A stretch of DNA of 64,000 nt, taken from the NCBI RefSeq assembly GCF_000317475.1, contig NC_019729.1, forward strand, positions 820,501-884,500, in the 5' to 3' direction. A model generated the notes under the pieces. The model did no database searches, was not told where the DNA came from, and was given only the letters and a program-made list of their open reading frames with translations. The stretch comes from Oscillatoria nigro-viridis PCC 7112. Lineage in GTDB: Bacteria > Cyanobacteriota > Cyanobacteriia > Cyanobacteriales > Microcoleaceae. Position numbers and translations under genes: made by a program. Within the stretch, counting starts at the first letter, position 1. Each line of letters begins with the position of its first letter. Below are positions 37,744 through 46,435 of this stretch, one piece after another.

Positions 37744-37932
37744 TCTTAATCCAGCCTAATACTACCAAATTACTTCGTGACCTATTCTGAGTCCAAAGAG
37801 GAAAGGCATCTTATCCTCGCCACCTAGGGAAAAAGCGATCGCCCTCTCCCCATCCACAAACCGCCCGCCCACCCGCAACACATACTTGCAATAATACTCT
37901 CAAAACCGATCGCCCAACCAACTACCACCTCT

Positions 37933-38121
37933 ATGAACACCAACATCAGCCCCATCCTCAAAGTATTCACCCTCTCCGCCGCCCTTTCCCTAGCCATCAA
38001 GTACGCAGGGCCTAGCTTATCCATACCCTCTACCGACCTCAACGCCGTCATCGCCGTCTTTACCCCCAGTATCATCTTAGCAGTCGTCCTCGGCTGGCGA
38101 TCGCGCCAACAGCAGCAGTAG
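37933..38121 (+). CDS. Small two-helix membrane protein
   Basis: A 62-residue protein (MNTNISPILKVFTLSAALSLAIKYAGPSL) with two hydrophobic segments, about 9-25 and 38-55, and a short basic/glutamine tail (GWRSRQQQQ). No function is known to me. The opposite strand is also open in this stretch (37824-38075), but the plus frame has typical membrane-protein composition and a natural start and end. Confidence 0.6.
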   Translation: MNTNISPILKVFTLSAALSLAIKYAGPSLSIPSTDLNAVIAVFTPSIILAVVLGWRSRQQQQ

Positions 38122-38230
38122 AGACGCCATCAAAAAGTGCGATCGATCTACACTAGGCCTCAAGACGGTGTTTTTGCCAAAATCTTAATTCCCCGTACAG
38201 CTTATCACAACCAAAGTTGAGGCACTCACC

Positions 38231-38848
38231 ATGATTCAAACCATAACAGAATTAGTAACATTCGATGAATTCATTGACTGGTATCCTGAAAATTGAGAAA
38301 ACCGTTACGAATTACACAACGGAGAAATTGTTGAAATCCCACAAGCAACAGGTAAACATTCTAAAGTAGCCGGCTTTACCGCGCTGAAGGTAGGAATTGA
38401 GATTGAGCGTCTTAATTTGCCGTACTTTATCCCCAAAGAATGCGTCATCAAACCCATGCGCGAGGAATCGGGATATGAACCAGATATCATTGTACTCAAG
38501 GAACAAACCATTGGAAACGAGCCGCGGTGGGAGAAATCATCAATTATCACAATGGGTTCATCAGTCCCCCTAATCGTAGAGGTAACTAGCACCAATTGGG
38601 GTGACTCATATGCCCTAAAGCTGGAGGCATATGAGTCAATGGGTATTCAAGAATATTGGATTATAGACTATCTAGGATTGGGCGGCAGACGGTTTATTGG
38701 CAACCCCAAACAACCCACTTTTTCGGTTTACCAACTAATTGACGGCGAGTATCAAGTCAAACTGTTCCGAGGGGGCGAGTGTATTGAGTCTCCAACTTTC
38801 CCGGAATTGAAGCTGACAGCGCAGCAGGTGTTCGCAAAAGGGAATTGA
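38231..38848 (+). pseudogene. Uma2-family gene interrupted by in-frame TGA
   Basis: ATG at 38231 begins IQTITELVTFDEFIDWYPEN. TGA at 38294-38296 follows, and the frame then continues ENRYELHNGEIVEIPQATGKHSKVAGF to a normal end at 38848. The close relative at 40321-40947 reads YPENSVNRYELHNGAIVEMPKATGEHSEVAGF, so TGA replaces a serine codon (TCA to TGA would do it). All catalytic residues (ESGYEPDIIVL, PLIVEVTS) are intact downstream. About 205 residues if read through. The second such TGA in this window; both stand before GAA-AAY codons. Confidence 0.82.
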
Positions 38849-38992
38849 GGAGGCTGCTTATGCTAATGTCCGAGTAGGTGTATCTGATTAAAGATGCGAT
38901 CGCCCGCATCTAAGGTATCTTATAGAGATGCGATTTATCGCTTCTGGGCAGCAGAGCAATTAGCAAGCAGTAATGCCCATACCCTATTCCTC

Positions 38993-39025
38993 AATCTAAA
39001 ATCTAAAATCTAAAATCTAAAATCT
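38993..39025. repeat. AATCTAA heptamer array
   Basis: Four to five copies of a 7-base unit (AATCTAA) run directly up to the start codon of the AI-2E family gene. Related arrays of the same unit, on either strand, occur at about 14440, 16283, 22222, 41072, 42325, 53568 and 53630. Confidence 0.7.
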
Positions 39026-39026
39026 A

Positions 39027-40199
39027 ATGAAGCTAGGACAGTGGATGGGCTTATTAGCCCTCATCACATCTTGTTACATCCTGTGGCAAATCAGGCAGGC
39101 CCTGCTGCTGCTGTTTGCCGCCGTCGTCTTAGCCACCGCCTTAAACAGACTAGCACGCTACTTGCAAAAATTCGGACTCAAAAGATCGATCGCTGTACTC
39201 TTATCAGTTAGCTTCCTAATCCTCGTATTCGTAGGCTTATTCCTGATAATTGTACCGCCCTTTACCCAACAGTTTCAACAACTTACCCAAAGAGCCCCTC
39301 AAGGAATAGAAAGATTAAATCAGTGGATAGATCAATTTGAGGGTCGCTTTTCAGGACAATTTGGTCAGCGGCTACCAAATCTTGATGTTAACGACATCAT
39401 GCAACAACTGCAACCTTTATTCAACCAACTCGTCGGCGGTGCAGGAGCTTTTGTCGGCAACACATTAGGTGTTATCCTCAGCTTTTTGCTCGTCATAGTT
39501 TTGACCTTGATGACATTAGCAGAACCTCTCTCTTACCGCAAAGCATTTATACAACTTTTCCCCTCTTTTTATCGGCGGCGAATCGATGGCATCTTAGATG
39601 AATGCGAAATAGCGCTCGGTCGATGGGTAATCGGCGCTTTAATTAGCATGAGCGTCATCACTTTCCTGAGTTTAATTGGTTTGTCAGTATTGCAGGTTCC
39701 CCTAGCTCTAGCTCACGCTGTTTTAGCCGGCTTGCTGAACTTAATACCAAATATCGGTCCTGGTTTGAGCGTCATTCCCCCAATGACGATCGCACTTTTA
39801 GACTCTCCCTTAAAATCCGGTTTTGTGCTTATCCTCTACTTTCTAATTCAACAATTTGAAAGCAACCTCCTCACCCCTTACGTTATGGCGCAGCAAGTAG
39901 CGCTACTGCCGGCTGTTACCTTAATATCTCAAGTATTCTTCGCCACCTTCTTTGGATTTTTAGGACTATTGCTAGCCCTCCCCCTCACCGTTGTAGCTCA
40001 AGTTTGGATTAGGGAAGCCCTAATTAAAGATATCCTCAACCAGTGGAGTGCCAGTCCTAAAACCTTAGCAGCAATCGATTCTGCTATCCATGAAGAATAT
40101 GAATCTATAGAAGTCACCGAAAGCCGACCAGAAAAGCGGCCAGAACACAAACCCGACATCCCAGATCGTGTAGAAAATGACGCTCCTGAACATCAATAA
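39027..40199 (+). CDS. AI-2E family transporter
   Basis: A 390-residue membrane protein with seven or eight hydrophobic segments and the family's core: LLLFAAVVLATALNRLARYL, then a soluble helical region (RAPQGIERLNQWIDQFEGRF), LGVILSFLLVIVLTLMTL and NLIPNIGPGLSVIPPMTIALL. The end is charged and variable. Members include the proposed AI-2 exporter TqsA and sodium/proton antiporters; the substrate of cyanobacterial members is unknown. The start codon is embedded at the end of the heptamer array, so its leader is made of repeats. Confidence 0.88.
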   Translation: MKLGQWMGLLALITSCYILWQIRQALLLLFAAVVLATALNRLARYLQKFGLKRSIAVLLSVSFLILVFVGLFLIIVPPFTQQFQQLTQRAPQGIERLNQWIDQFEGRFSGQFGQRLPNLDVNDIMQQLQPLFNQLVGGAGAFVGNTLGVILSFLLVIVLTLMTLAEPLSYRKAFIQLFPSFYRRRIDGILDECEIALGRWVIGALISMSVITFLSLIGLSVLQVPLALAHAVLAGLLNLIPNIGPGLSVIPPMTIALLDSPLKSGFVLILYFLIQQFESNLLTPYVMAQQVALLPAVTLISQVFFATFFGFLGLLLALPLTVVAQVWIREALIKDILNQWSASPKTLAAIDSAIHEEYESIEVTESRPEKRPEHKPDIPDRVENDAPEHQ

Positions 40200-40320
40200 T
40201 TAAGGTTTGTAAGGACTTCAGTTCTTATTCATTCCCAGTTAGAGTACAGAAGTATTCACTACAAAGTTAGGAAATTTGTGGTACGAACGCCCTCAAATAA
40301 CTATATTGAAGCCTCGCATT

Positions 40321-40947
40321 TTACACCGGATATCTGCCAGCGCTAAAAATCTGTTTAACCGTCAAATTCAACTGCCCAAATGTGGGTGACACAACCCTAT
40401 CACTGCCCCGAAACTGACAGACTTGATACTCACCGTCAACCAATTGGTAAACAGAAAAAGTAGGTTGTTTAGGATTGCCAATATAGCGTCGCCCGCCAAG
40501 TCCCAAATAGTCGGCAATCCAGTATTCAGAAATGCCCAAAGCTTCATAATCAACCAATTTGTACCCGTAATCATCCCGCCAATTGGTAGTGACAACTTCG
40601 ACAATTAGCCGGACAGAACTACCCATTGTAATGATAGATTCCTTTTTCCATCTCGGTTCGCTGTCCGTCCCTTGCCTGTCCAAAACGATCGCATCCGGTT
40701 CGTAACCAGATAGCTGATTATCAGCTTTGACAACGCATTCTTTGGGAACGAAGTAAGGAAGTCCTAGTCGTCTGATTTCAAAGTTGAGTTCAGCGACAAG
40801 GAAGCCCGCTACTTCTGAATGTTCTCCGGTTGCTTTAGGCATCTCAACAATAGCTCCATTGTGGAGTTCGTAACGGTTTACCGAATTTTCAGGATACCAG
40901 TCAATAAATTCATCGAAGGTGACGGGTTTTAATATCGCTTGAGTCAT
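40321..40947 (-). CDS. Uma2-family (DUF820) putative nuclease
   Basis: An intact 208-residue Uma2 protein: VTFDEFIDWYPENSVNRYELHNGAIVEMP, SGYEPDAIVLDRQ (catalytic D), VRLIVEVVTTNWRDDYGYKLVDYEALGISEYWIADYLGLGG (catalytic E and the YE pair), FSVYQLVDGEYQV. It is a close paralogue of the interrupted copy at 38231 and provides the reference for its missing codon. Stand-alone, opposite in orientation to its neighbours. Confidence 0.9.
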   Translation of the reverse strand: MTQAILKPVTFDEFIDWYPENSVNRYELHNGAIVEMPKATGEHSEVAGFLVAELNFEIRRLGLPYFVPKECVVKADNQLSGYEPDAIVLDRQGTDSEPRWKKESIITMGSSVRLIVEVVTTNWRDDYGYKLVDYEALGISEYWIADYLGLGGRRYIGNPKQPTFSVYQLVDGEYQVCQFRGSDRVVSPTFGQLNLTVKQIFSAGRYPV

Positions 40948-41100
40948 GGCGATCGCTCTTGATTTTATTTATAATATAATCCCGATATCTGTTATAACAT
41001 TTTGCTTTGTTCTCAAACTCAGCCCGATCGCCAAAACTGCATTCGCTCGATCGACATTCCATCACACTAAAATCTAAAATCTAAAATCTAAAATAGTCTT

Positions 41101-42276
41101 ATGCGATCGATCGACGAAATCAACGATAAAATCAGCCAGGGCAAAGCCACAGTCTGGACAATCGAAGAACTCAAAACTAGAGTTCAAGAAACCAGCATTA
41201 CCCAAGCAGCCCAAGAAGTCGATGTGATTACCACCGGCACCTTCGAGCCCATGGAATCCTCCGGTGCAATCATCAACCTCGGCCATACCGACCCGCCGAT
41301 AAAAATCCGCCAGTGCTGGCTAGACGGCGTTTTAGCCTACTCCGGCTTCGGGGCTGTAGACCTGTACCTGGGAGCCACCCAAGTAGCCGAAGACGGCGAA
41401 GAATCCCGCGAACGGGGAGGCGGACACGTCATCGAAGACTTAATAGCCGGCAAACCCGTGCAGTTGCGCGCCTTGGGACAAGTAACAGACTGCTACCCCC
41501 GCGCCTCCTTTGAAACCACGATTACCCGCGATACAATCAACCAGTTTTATTTATTCAATCCCCGCAACGCATATCAAAACTTTATTGTTGGCGTCAACGG
41601 GGGCGATCGCCCGCTGTTCACCTACCTCGGCCCCCTGCAACCAAACCTCGGCAACGCCGTCTACTCGAACCTTGGAGCCATGTCTCCCCTGCTCAACGAC
41701 CCCGACCTCGAAATCATCGGCATCGGCACCCGCATCTTCCTAGGAGGCGCTCAGGGCTACATCACCTGGGAAGGAACCCAGCACTTTCCGCTGCAAAAAC
41801 GCCAGCCCAACCGCACCCCCATCGGCCCCGCTGCCACCCTCGCACTCATCGGCGACGCCAAACAGATGAACTCGAAATGGGTGCGAGGCTGCTACTTCAA
41901 AAACTACGGCCCATCCCTGATGCTGGGAGTCGGCATCCCCTTTCCCGTCTTAAACGAAACAGTCGTCGCCCACTGTGCAGTATCAGACAAAAAAATAGTA
42001 GCGCCGGTGGTAGATTTCTCTATCCCCCGGCGCGTTCGTCCCACATTCGGTTTAGTCAGCTATGCTCAATTAAAGACTGGCCGCATCCTGATAGAGGGCA
42101 AACCTGTGCGGGCCGCCCCCCTGGCGAGTATGTTTCTCTCCCGGCAAGTCGCATTGGAATTGAAGCAGCAAATTGAAGCGGGTCAATTTACCCTCACGGC
42201 CCCAGTTGCTCCCCTACCCACCGACAGAGTATTTCTCCCCCAAGATTTGTGGGGCGCCCAAGTCCGGCTCGAATAA
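41101..42276 (+). CDS. Homocysteine biosynthesis protein, DUF39
   Basis: A 391-residue protein of the DUF39 (HcyBio) family: SIDEINDKISQGKATVWTIEELKTRVQE, VDVITTGTFEPMESSGAIINLGH, GRPRASFETTI-like and RIFLGGAQGYITWEGTQH. In methanogens the family converts aspartate semialdehyde to homocysteine using sulfide; cyanobacterial members are usually annotated the same way. Cysteine residues in CWLDG, TDCYPRAS and RGCYFKN could take part in sulfur transfer. There is no iron-sulfur partner gene next to it. The leader is again a heptamer array. Confidence 0.87.
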   Translation: MRSIDEINDKISQGKATVWTIEELKTRVQETSITQAAQEVDVITTGTFEPMESSGAIINLGHTDPPIKIRQCWLDGVLAYSGFGAVDLYLGATQVAEDGEESRERGGGHVIEDLIAGKPVQLRALGQVTDCYPRASFETTITRDTINQFYLFNPRNAYQNFIVGVNGGDRPLFTYLGPLQPNLGNAVYSNLGAMSPLLNDPDLEIIGIGTRIFLGGAQGYITWEGTQHFPLQKRQPNRTPIGPAATLALIGDAKQMNSKWVRGCYFKNYGPSLMLGVGIPFPVLNETVVAHCAVSDKKIVAPVVDFSIPRRVRPTFGLVSYAQLKTGRILIEGKPVRAAPLASMFLSRQVALELKQQIEAGQFTLTAPVAPLPTDRVFLPQDLWGAQVRLE

Positions 42277-42361
42277 AGGATTTTAGATTGGCGATTTAGC
42301 GGTTGTAAATTAGTCTCGGACACACTAATCTAAAATCTCAAATCTAAAATCTAAAATTGGT

Positions 42362-43609
42362 TCATTCCTCGATCGGCTTAGGCTTCTTAACCGGCTTAGG
42401 AAGAGGTTCCTTCGGGACAGGCGGTGGTGGTGGTGCTGCGGACTTGATGGTAGGACGCCCTACAGGAGCACCGTCACCGCTAGGCCTAGGAGTAAACGGA
42501 CGCTTCCCTCCTCCTTTGAAGCCACCGGGCGGCTTGCTGCCAGGGGGGAATTTCCGCTTTTTAATCGGCAGAGCACCAATATTATTAGCCTGCTCAATCA
42601 TCAGACTGTCAGCTTTCAATTTGACGTGGAAATCCCAGAAAAACCCGATCGCCTTTGTAGCTAAATCTCCCTTAAGTTTGAGTTTGAAAAACTTCATCTT
42701 GTCGTCATTCTTGCGGGGAGCTTGCTTGATTTTGACGATGACATATTTTTCTTCGTCTTGGGATTGATAAATCACCTCACCTCTAATCGAAAAATAGCCA
42801 TCTTCAACATCAGGTTCCGAGGGCGACAAAGATGCGGTCGATGCTTCGCCACTAGCCTCAATCTCCGCTGCTTCCTGATTTTCCTCATCAGAGGACGGTT
42901 CGGGAGGTTTCTTGAGCGTTTCCGGCTCCCAAACCCCCATAATCTGGGCGTGCAAGTTGCCGTCTTCTTGCCTGGTGCGGGGATAGACCACCCACAAGTG
43001 TTCTTGTTCCAGCTCCAAGTGATTTTTGACTAAACTCATGACTCTACCCAGCAAAACTGCGTCGATGGCAGTTCCGTCGGCAGCTATCAGCATACCCCGG
43101 GTGAATTGATCTTCTGATGGCGTGTAGCGGCCCCGCACCAAACCAACAGCTCGGTACTGTCTGGGTTCGCTGGGGGGGGGAATGGGATGTTGGCGCATGA
43201 CGGAGGGTATGTCCTCAACGGCCTGACTTTCGTTAGCGGCTGGCTCGGCGTTTGCCGGCGGTGCGACTGCTAGGGCTGGAGTATCGCTGACAGGTGTCGG
43301 AGACGCTGCAGGCGCCGGGGGTGCAGGAGCATTGCTGGGCTGGTCTTGTGGCTTTGTTTTGTCCTTGTCGGGGGCAGAACTGTAGCGTGGTCGTTGCAGC
43401 CTATCCTTGGACGCTGGGGCGTCTGTTGGCGTTGCCGGTTGATTTTGGTCAACAGGTGCAGCCAACGCCGAAGGCACCGAACTTTCGTCTGGTGTCTCAG
43501 GAATGGAATCTGTATCTTTAGGCGGATTGACGGCCAACTCGCTGGGCTGAGCCTTGCGATTTGAAGTAGATTTGGACGATTTGGAAGACCGGTTGGGAGA
43601 GGGGTTCAT
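42362..43609 (-). CDS. Low-complexity Pro/Ser-rich protein with a conserved central region
   Basis: Starts at ATG 43609, preceded at five bases by AAGGAG; the frame is open to 43633 but that start lacks support. 415 residues. The first 165 are Ser/Pro/Ala/Asp-rich and disordered. Residues about 170-260 (YRAVGLVRGRYTPSEDQFTRGMLIAADG, LELEQEHLWVVYPRT) and 290-345 (YFSIRGEVIYQSQDEEKYVIVKIKQAP) look folded, the second like a small beta-barrel. The end is basic and glycine-rich (SKPPGGFKGGGKRPF), which suggests nucleic-acid binding. I do not know the family name. Long gene-free leader upstream. Confidence 0.72.
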   Translation of the reverse strand: MNPSPNRSSKSSKSTSNRKAQPSELAVNPPKDTDSIPETPDESSVPSALAAPVDQNQPATPTDAPASKDRLQRPRYSSAPDKDKTKPQDQPSNAPAPPAPAASPTPVSDTPALAVAPPANAEPAANESQAVEDIPSVMRQHPIPPPSEPRQYRAVGLVRGRYTPSEDQFTRGMLIAADGTAIDAVLLGRVMSLVKNHLELEQEHLWVVYPRTRQEDGNLHAQIMGVWEPETLKKPPEPSSDEENQEAAEIEASGEASTASLSPSEPDVEDGYFSIRGEVIYQSQDEEKYVIVKIKQAPRKNDDKMKFFKLKLKGDLATKAIGFFWDFHVKLKADSLMIEQANNIGALPIKKRKFPPGSKPPGGFKGGGKRPFTPRPSGDGAPVGRPTIKSAAPPPPPVPKEPLPKPVKKPKPIEE

Positions 43610-44188
43610 AAAAACTCCTTGCAGCGGAGACACATCCCTTAAGGGAAATTAGGAATAAACTGAAGAAACTGCTTTAAAAACTACTAGCACCTGACAGGCG
43701 GGCTTGCGCCCGGAGGTCTGGTTGTGACCCGTCAACGCCAACTTTCAACGCTACGAGTGCCGATCGGTTCGCTGGCTGCTAAAATCCTTGCGAGCAAGGA
43801 CTTTGGGAGTTGCTGACCGATCGATCGCCGATCGCGCTGAGCTGGAGTTGCTGGCTAATAGCATTTAGGATATTCAGCTTGCCTATTTTACTTAATCCAA
43901 TTACCTAACGGGCTGATCCGCCATATTTTCGGTAATTTTTAGCTTGACCAGACTAAATTGGACAGACACCGCAGTCCTTGGGGCTGCAGGTCTGAGTGTC
44001 CAAAATTGTTTAGCTAGCATGGAGTTGTGGGTCTGTTACCATATTAGCTGCAAGTAAAAGGCTGCTTTGTCCGTTGGGACTTGGAAGTTAAAAACGTTTG
44101 CGGTTGCATGGATCTAGTTAAATGGCAGATGCCCCCAGGCGATGCCTGAATTCTTAGAAAATAGTAGATTTTAAGCTGGGATAGTTGA
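43610..44188. other. 579-base divergent gap with stem-loops, possible leader RNA
   Basis: No credible gene. Visible structures: TCCTTGCGAGCAAGGA at about 43793-43808, a GC-rich stem around CGGGCTTGCGCCCG at about 43702, and a longer stem bounded by TTGGACA and TGTCCAA (about 43958-44005). The region serves as leader for the genes at 43609 (minus) and 44189 (plus). It matches no structured RNA that I recognise. Confidence 0.35.
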
Positions 44189-45100
44189 ATGATGGAAAAA
44201 GCAAACAAGCGTCGTGGGTTGATTACTGTGGTGGTGGTGCTGTCGCTCATCGCTTTTTTGGGATTTTCCCTTGTGCCAATTTTGGACAGTATTCTCAAGG
44301 CCAGCCAAGCGCAAAGTCAGTCAACTCCAACGCCTACTCAGACGGCGCAGTCTGGGGAGAAGCAATCAGAGTTGCTGCAAGCTCAGGCTAGGGGATACGA
44401 ATTGGTTTTGCAGCGGGAACCTGACAACGTAACGGCTTTGCGGGGATTGTTGCAGGTGCGGCTGGAGTTGATCGGGCAAGGAGTGGGGGACATTAAGGAT
44501 GCGATCGCTCCTTTGGAAAAGTTGGCTTCGCTGAATCCTGAGACTACTGAATACGGGATTTTGCTGGCTCAGGCTAAGGAACGCACGGGCGATCGCGAAG
44601 GGGCTGCTCAAGCTTACAGGTCAATTTTAGCGTCTAAACCCGGGGAAATTAAGGCTTTGCAGGGGTTGGTGAATTTGCTGCTGGTGCAGCAGCGGCCGGA
44701 AGCTGCGATCGGACTGCTGCAAGATACGCTGAAGGCCGCTCCGGCTGCAAATCTGGCGAAACCGGAAAGTGTGGATGTAACTTCAGTGCAGTTGATTTTG
44801 GGGCAGGTTTATGCTGTGCAGAAGCGCTACGAGGAGGCGATCGCAATTTACGACGAATCTGCTAAGGCTAATCCAAAAGATTTTCGCCCGACTTTAGGAA
44901 AGGCGATCGTGCTGAAGGAACAGGGCAAAACAGATGAGGCAAAAACGCTGTTCGATCGAGCTACTCAGTTAGCTCCTCCTAACTATAAAGACCAAATTAA
45001 TCAGTTAGCTAGTGGCACTCCTTCGCCTTCTCCTGCGGCTGCAAAGACTCCAGAACCGGCTGCTTCTCCTAGTCCAGAAGGTGCGCTACCGAAACCTTAA
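44189..45100 (+). CDS. Membrane-anchored tetratricopeptide repeat protein
   Basis: A 303-residue protein with an N-terminal membrane segment (GLITVVVVLSLIAFLGFSLVPIL) and four to five TPR units from about 65 to 265, such as ARGYELVLQREPDNVTALRGLLQVRLE, AAQAYRSILASKPGEIKALQGLVNLLL and EEAIAIYDESAKANPKDFRPTLGKAIVL. It ends in a Pro/Ala/Ser tail. The repeats face the periplasm or cytoplasm and bind other proteins. Cyanobacteria have many such proteins in photosystem assembly; the role of this one is unknown. A shorter paralogue lies at 27525. Confidence 0.85.
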   Translation: MMEKANKRRGLITVVVVLSLIAFLGFSLVPILDSILKASQAQSQSTPTPTQTAQSGEKQSELLQAQARGYELVLQREPDNVTALRGLLQVRLELIGQGVGDIKDAIAPLEKLASLNPETTEYGILLAQAKERTGDREGAAQAYRSILASKPGEIKALQGLVNLLLVQQRPEAAIGLLQDTLKAAPAANLAKPESVDVTSVQLILGQVYAVQKRYEEAIAIYDESAKANPKDFRPTLGKAIVLKEQGKTDEAKTLFDRATQLAPPNYKDQINQLASGTPSPSPAAAKTPEPAASPSPEGALPKP

Positions 45101-45119
45101 GGAAAGTTTTAAGTAAAAG

Positions 45120-45180
45120 AGTTTTGAGTTGTCAGTGAAAAAGTATTAAGTTAAAAACTTAATACTTTAAACTCAAAACT
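45120..45180 (+). terminator. Nested long hairpin after the TPR gene
   Basis: AGTTTTGAGTT (45120-45130) pairs with AACTCAAAACT (45170-45180), and inside AAGTATTAAGT pairs with ACTTAATACTT. Twenty bases after the stop; probably a terminator. Confidence 0.6.
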
Positions 45181-45214
45181 ACTCGCTTTCTTCTTAATTA
45201 CGCAGGACTTAGGA

Positions 45215-45281
45215 AAAGAAATCCGGTTTCTAAGATAAATCTTGGTTGAACGACGACAGATACAGGTCGAAACCGGGTTTA
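45215..45281. repeat. Paired CCGGTTTCT hairpin element, copy 3
   Basis: Left arm AAGAAATCCGGTTTCT at 45216-45231 and right arm CGAAACCGGGTTTA at 45268-45281. Here the complementarity extends outward: AGGACTTA on the left (45204) and TAAGTCCT on the right (45282). Confidence 0.65.
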
Positions 45282-45357
45282 TAAGTCCTAGCGCGGAGCG
45301 TCCTGTTACCGATTACCAATTACTAATTACCAATTATGTAAGACCTCGGAGGGAATT

Positions 45358-46251
45358 ATGACCCAAAGCGTTAACCGCGTTGTTCTACCTCCTGCTTTTC
45401 CTGACCACACTCAATTACCAGACTCCGACGGTACTTTTGTAAAAAATTTTCAGGAACACCCGCAAAGTTTAATTTTAACTGATTCGATCGGGCAAATTTT
45501 GCAGCAGCGCCATCCTGACGGACAATATGCGATCGGTCAAGACTGCGGCATTTACTGGCGAGAAACCGAGCCGCCTGAAAAAGGTGCAGAAGCTCCTGAT
45601 TGGTTTTACGTTCCGAATGTACCTCCTAACATTGACGGTCAAATTCGGCGTTCCTACGTGCTGTGGCGGGAACACATAGCACCGTTAATTGCTTTGGAAT
45701 TTGCTAGCGGGAACGGGGATGAAGAGCGCGATTCCCTTCGGGATAGCTTCGCTTCACGTACTCCTTTATCACGATCGGATGAAGGGATGGTAACGAAACC
45801 TGGAAAGTTTTGGGTTTACGAGCGGGTGATGCGAATTCCCTATTACGGCATCTACCAAGTTAATAATGGCAGATTAGAAGTTTATCGCTTGATTGACGGG
45901 TTTTATCAACTGTTAGAACTCAATCAGCGCGGTCATTTTCCCATTGCACCTTTAGGCCTAGAATTGGGACTTTGGCAAGGTAGTTATCAAAATCAAACCA
46001 TGCTTTGGCTGCGGTGGTGGGACGAGGAAGGTAATTTGCTGTCGATCGGGGATGAAAGAGCTCAATTAGAGAGATTGCGAGGGGAACAACAGCGGGAAAG
46101 GGCCGAGAGTGCAGAACAGGCACGACAAGCTGAATTTCAGGCAAGAAGGGATGCAATTCCCCGGTTGTTGGGAATGGGTTTGAGTGTCGAACAAGTGGCG
46201 GAGGCGTTAAGTTTATCCGTGGAGGAAGTGACGGATAATGCTGGCGGGTGA
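45358..46251 (+). CDS. Uma2-family protein carrying an in-frame repeat insertion
   Basis: A 297-residue Uma2 protein: EAPDWFYVPNVPPNIDGQIRRSYV, APLIALEFASGNGDEERD (catalytic glutamate), KFWVYERVMRIPYYGIYQVNNGRLEVYRL and WLRWWDEEGNLL. After ERD the segment SLRDSFASR is encoded by the dispersed palindromic repeat (45728-45758), which keeps the frame, so the protein tolerates about ten extra residues. The C-terminal 48 residues (AEQARQAEFQARRDAIPRLLGMGL, ending TDNAGG) are a helical tail common in cyanobacterial Uma2/DUF4351 proteins and are duplicated in the next gene. Confidence 0.87.
   Translation: MTQSVNRVVLPPAFPDHTQLPDSDGTFVKNFQEHPQSLILTDSIGQILQQRHPDGQYAIGQDCGIYWRETEPPEKGAEAPDWFYVPNVPPNIDGQIRRSYVLWREHIAPLIALEFASGNGDEERDSLRDSFASRTPLSRSDEGMVTKPGKFWVYERVMRIPYYGIYQVNNGRLEVYRLIDGFYQLLELNQRGHFPIAPLGLELGLWQGSYQNQTMLWLRWWDEEGNLLSIGDERAQLERLRGEQQRERAESAEQARQAEFQARRDAIPRLLGMGLSVEQVAEALSLSVEEVTDNAGG
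45728..45758. repeat. Dispersed palindromic repeat inserted inside a Uma2 gene
   Basis: A 31-base copy (starts GCGATTCCCTTCGGGATAG) of the repeat at 2491-2521, differing at one base. It lies in the coding frame of the gene at 45358 and adds no stop. Confidence 0.75.
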
Positions 46252-46285
46252 GATAGTGAGAGAGAATTGGGGAAAAGGGCGATCG
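46105..46285. repeat. 181-bp direct repeat, first copy (Uma2 gene end)
   Basis: Matches 46871-47051 with an offset of 766 and at least one mismatch (AACAGG versus AGCAGG at 46117/46883). Covers the tail of the Uma2 gene, its TGA stop and the sequence after it up to GGGCGATCG. Such near-identity indicates a recent duplication or gene conversion. Confidence 0.88.
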
Positions 46286-46288
46286 CTA

Positions 46289-46330
46289 TCAATAAACTTT
46301 TTCAGGGAAACCGATGTTGAGCAATGACAT
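46289..46330 (-). pseudogene. Relic of a RelE-type toxin C-terminus
   Basis: The minus strand reads MSLLNIGFPEKVY-stop, like the end of the toxin at 47055 (LLLKMGSHDEVY-stop). In both places the stop codon lies three bases beyond the end of the 181-bp repeat. The duplicated block therefore once included a toxin gene end. Nothing else of the toxin is left here. Confidence 0.6.
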
Positions 46331-46435
46331 TACCCCTTTAGCTTATCAAATGGCTAGCTGCTTGCACAAACGGCACTGGTGCAAATAATAAATCACAAAT
46401 AGTGGAAACACATTCACACAAAGAGGGGTATAGCT

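Noticed and set aside
37824..38075. 83-residue minus-strand frame over the small membrane gene
   Set aside because: The plus frame at 37933 has clear membrane-protein composition and a sensible start; the minus frame is its shadow.
25015..38848. Genome-wide recoding of TGA as a sense codon
   Set aside because: Many intact genes in the window end in TGA, including the Uma2 gene at 45358, so a changed genetic code is excluded; only local readthrough or mutation remains.
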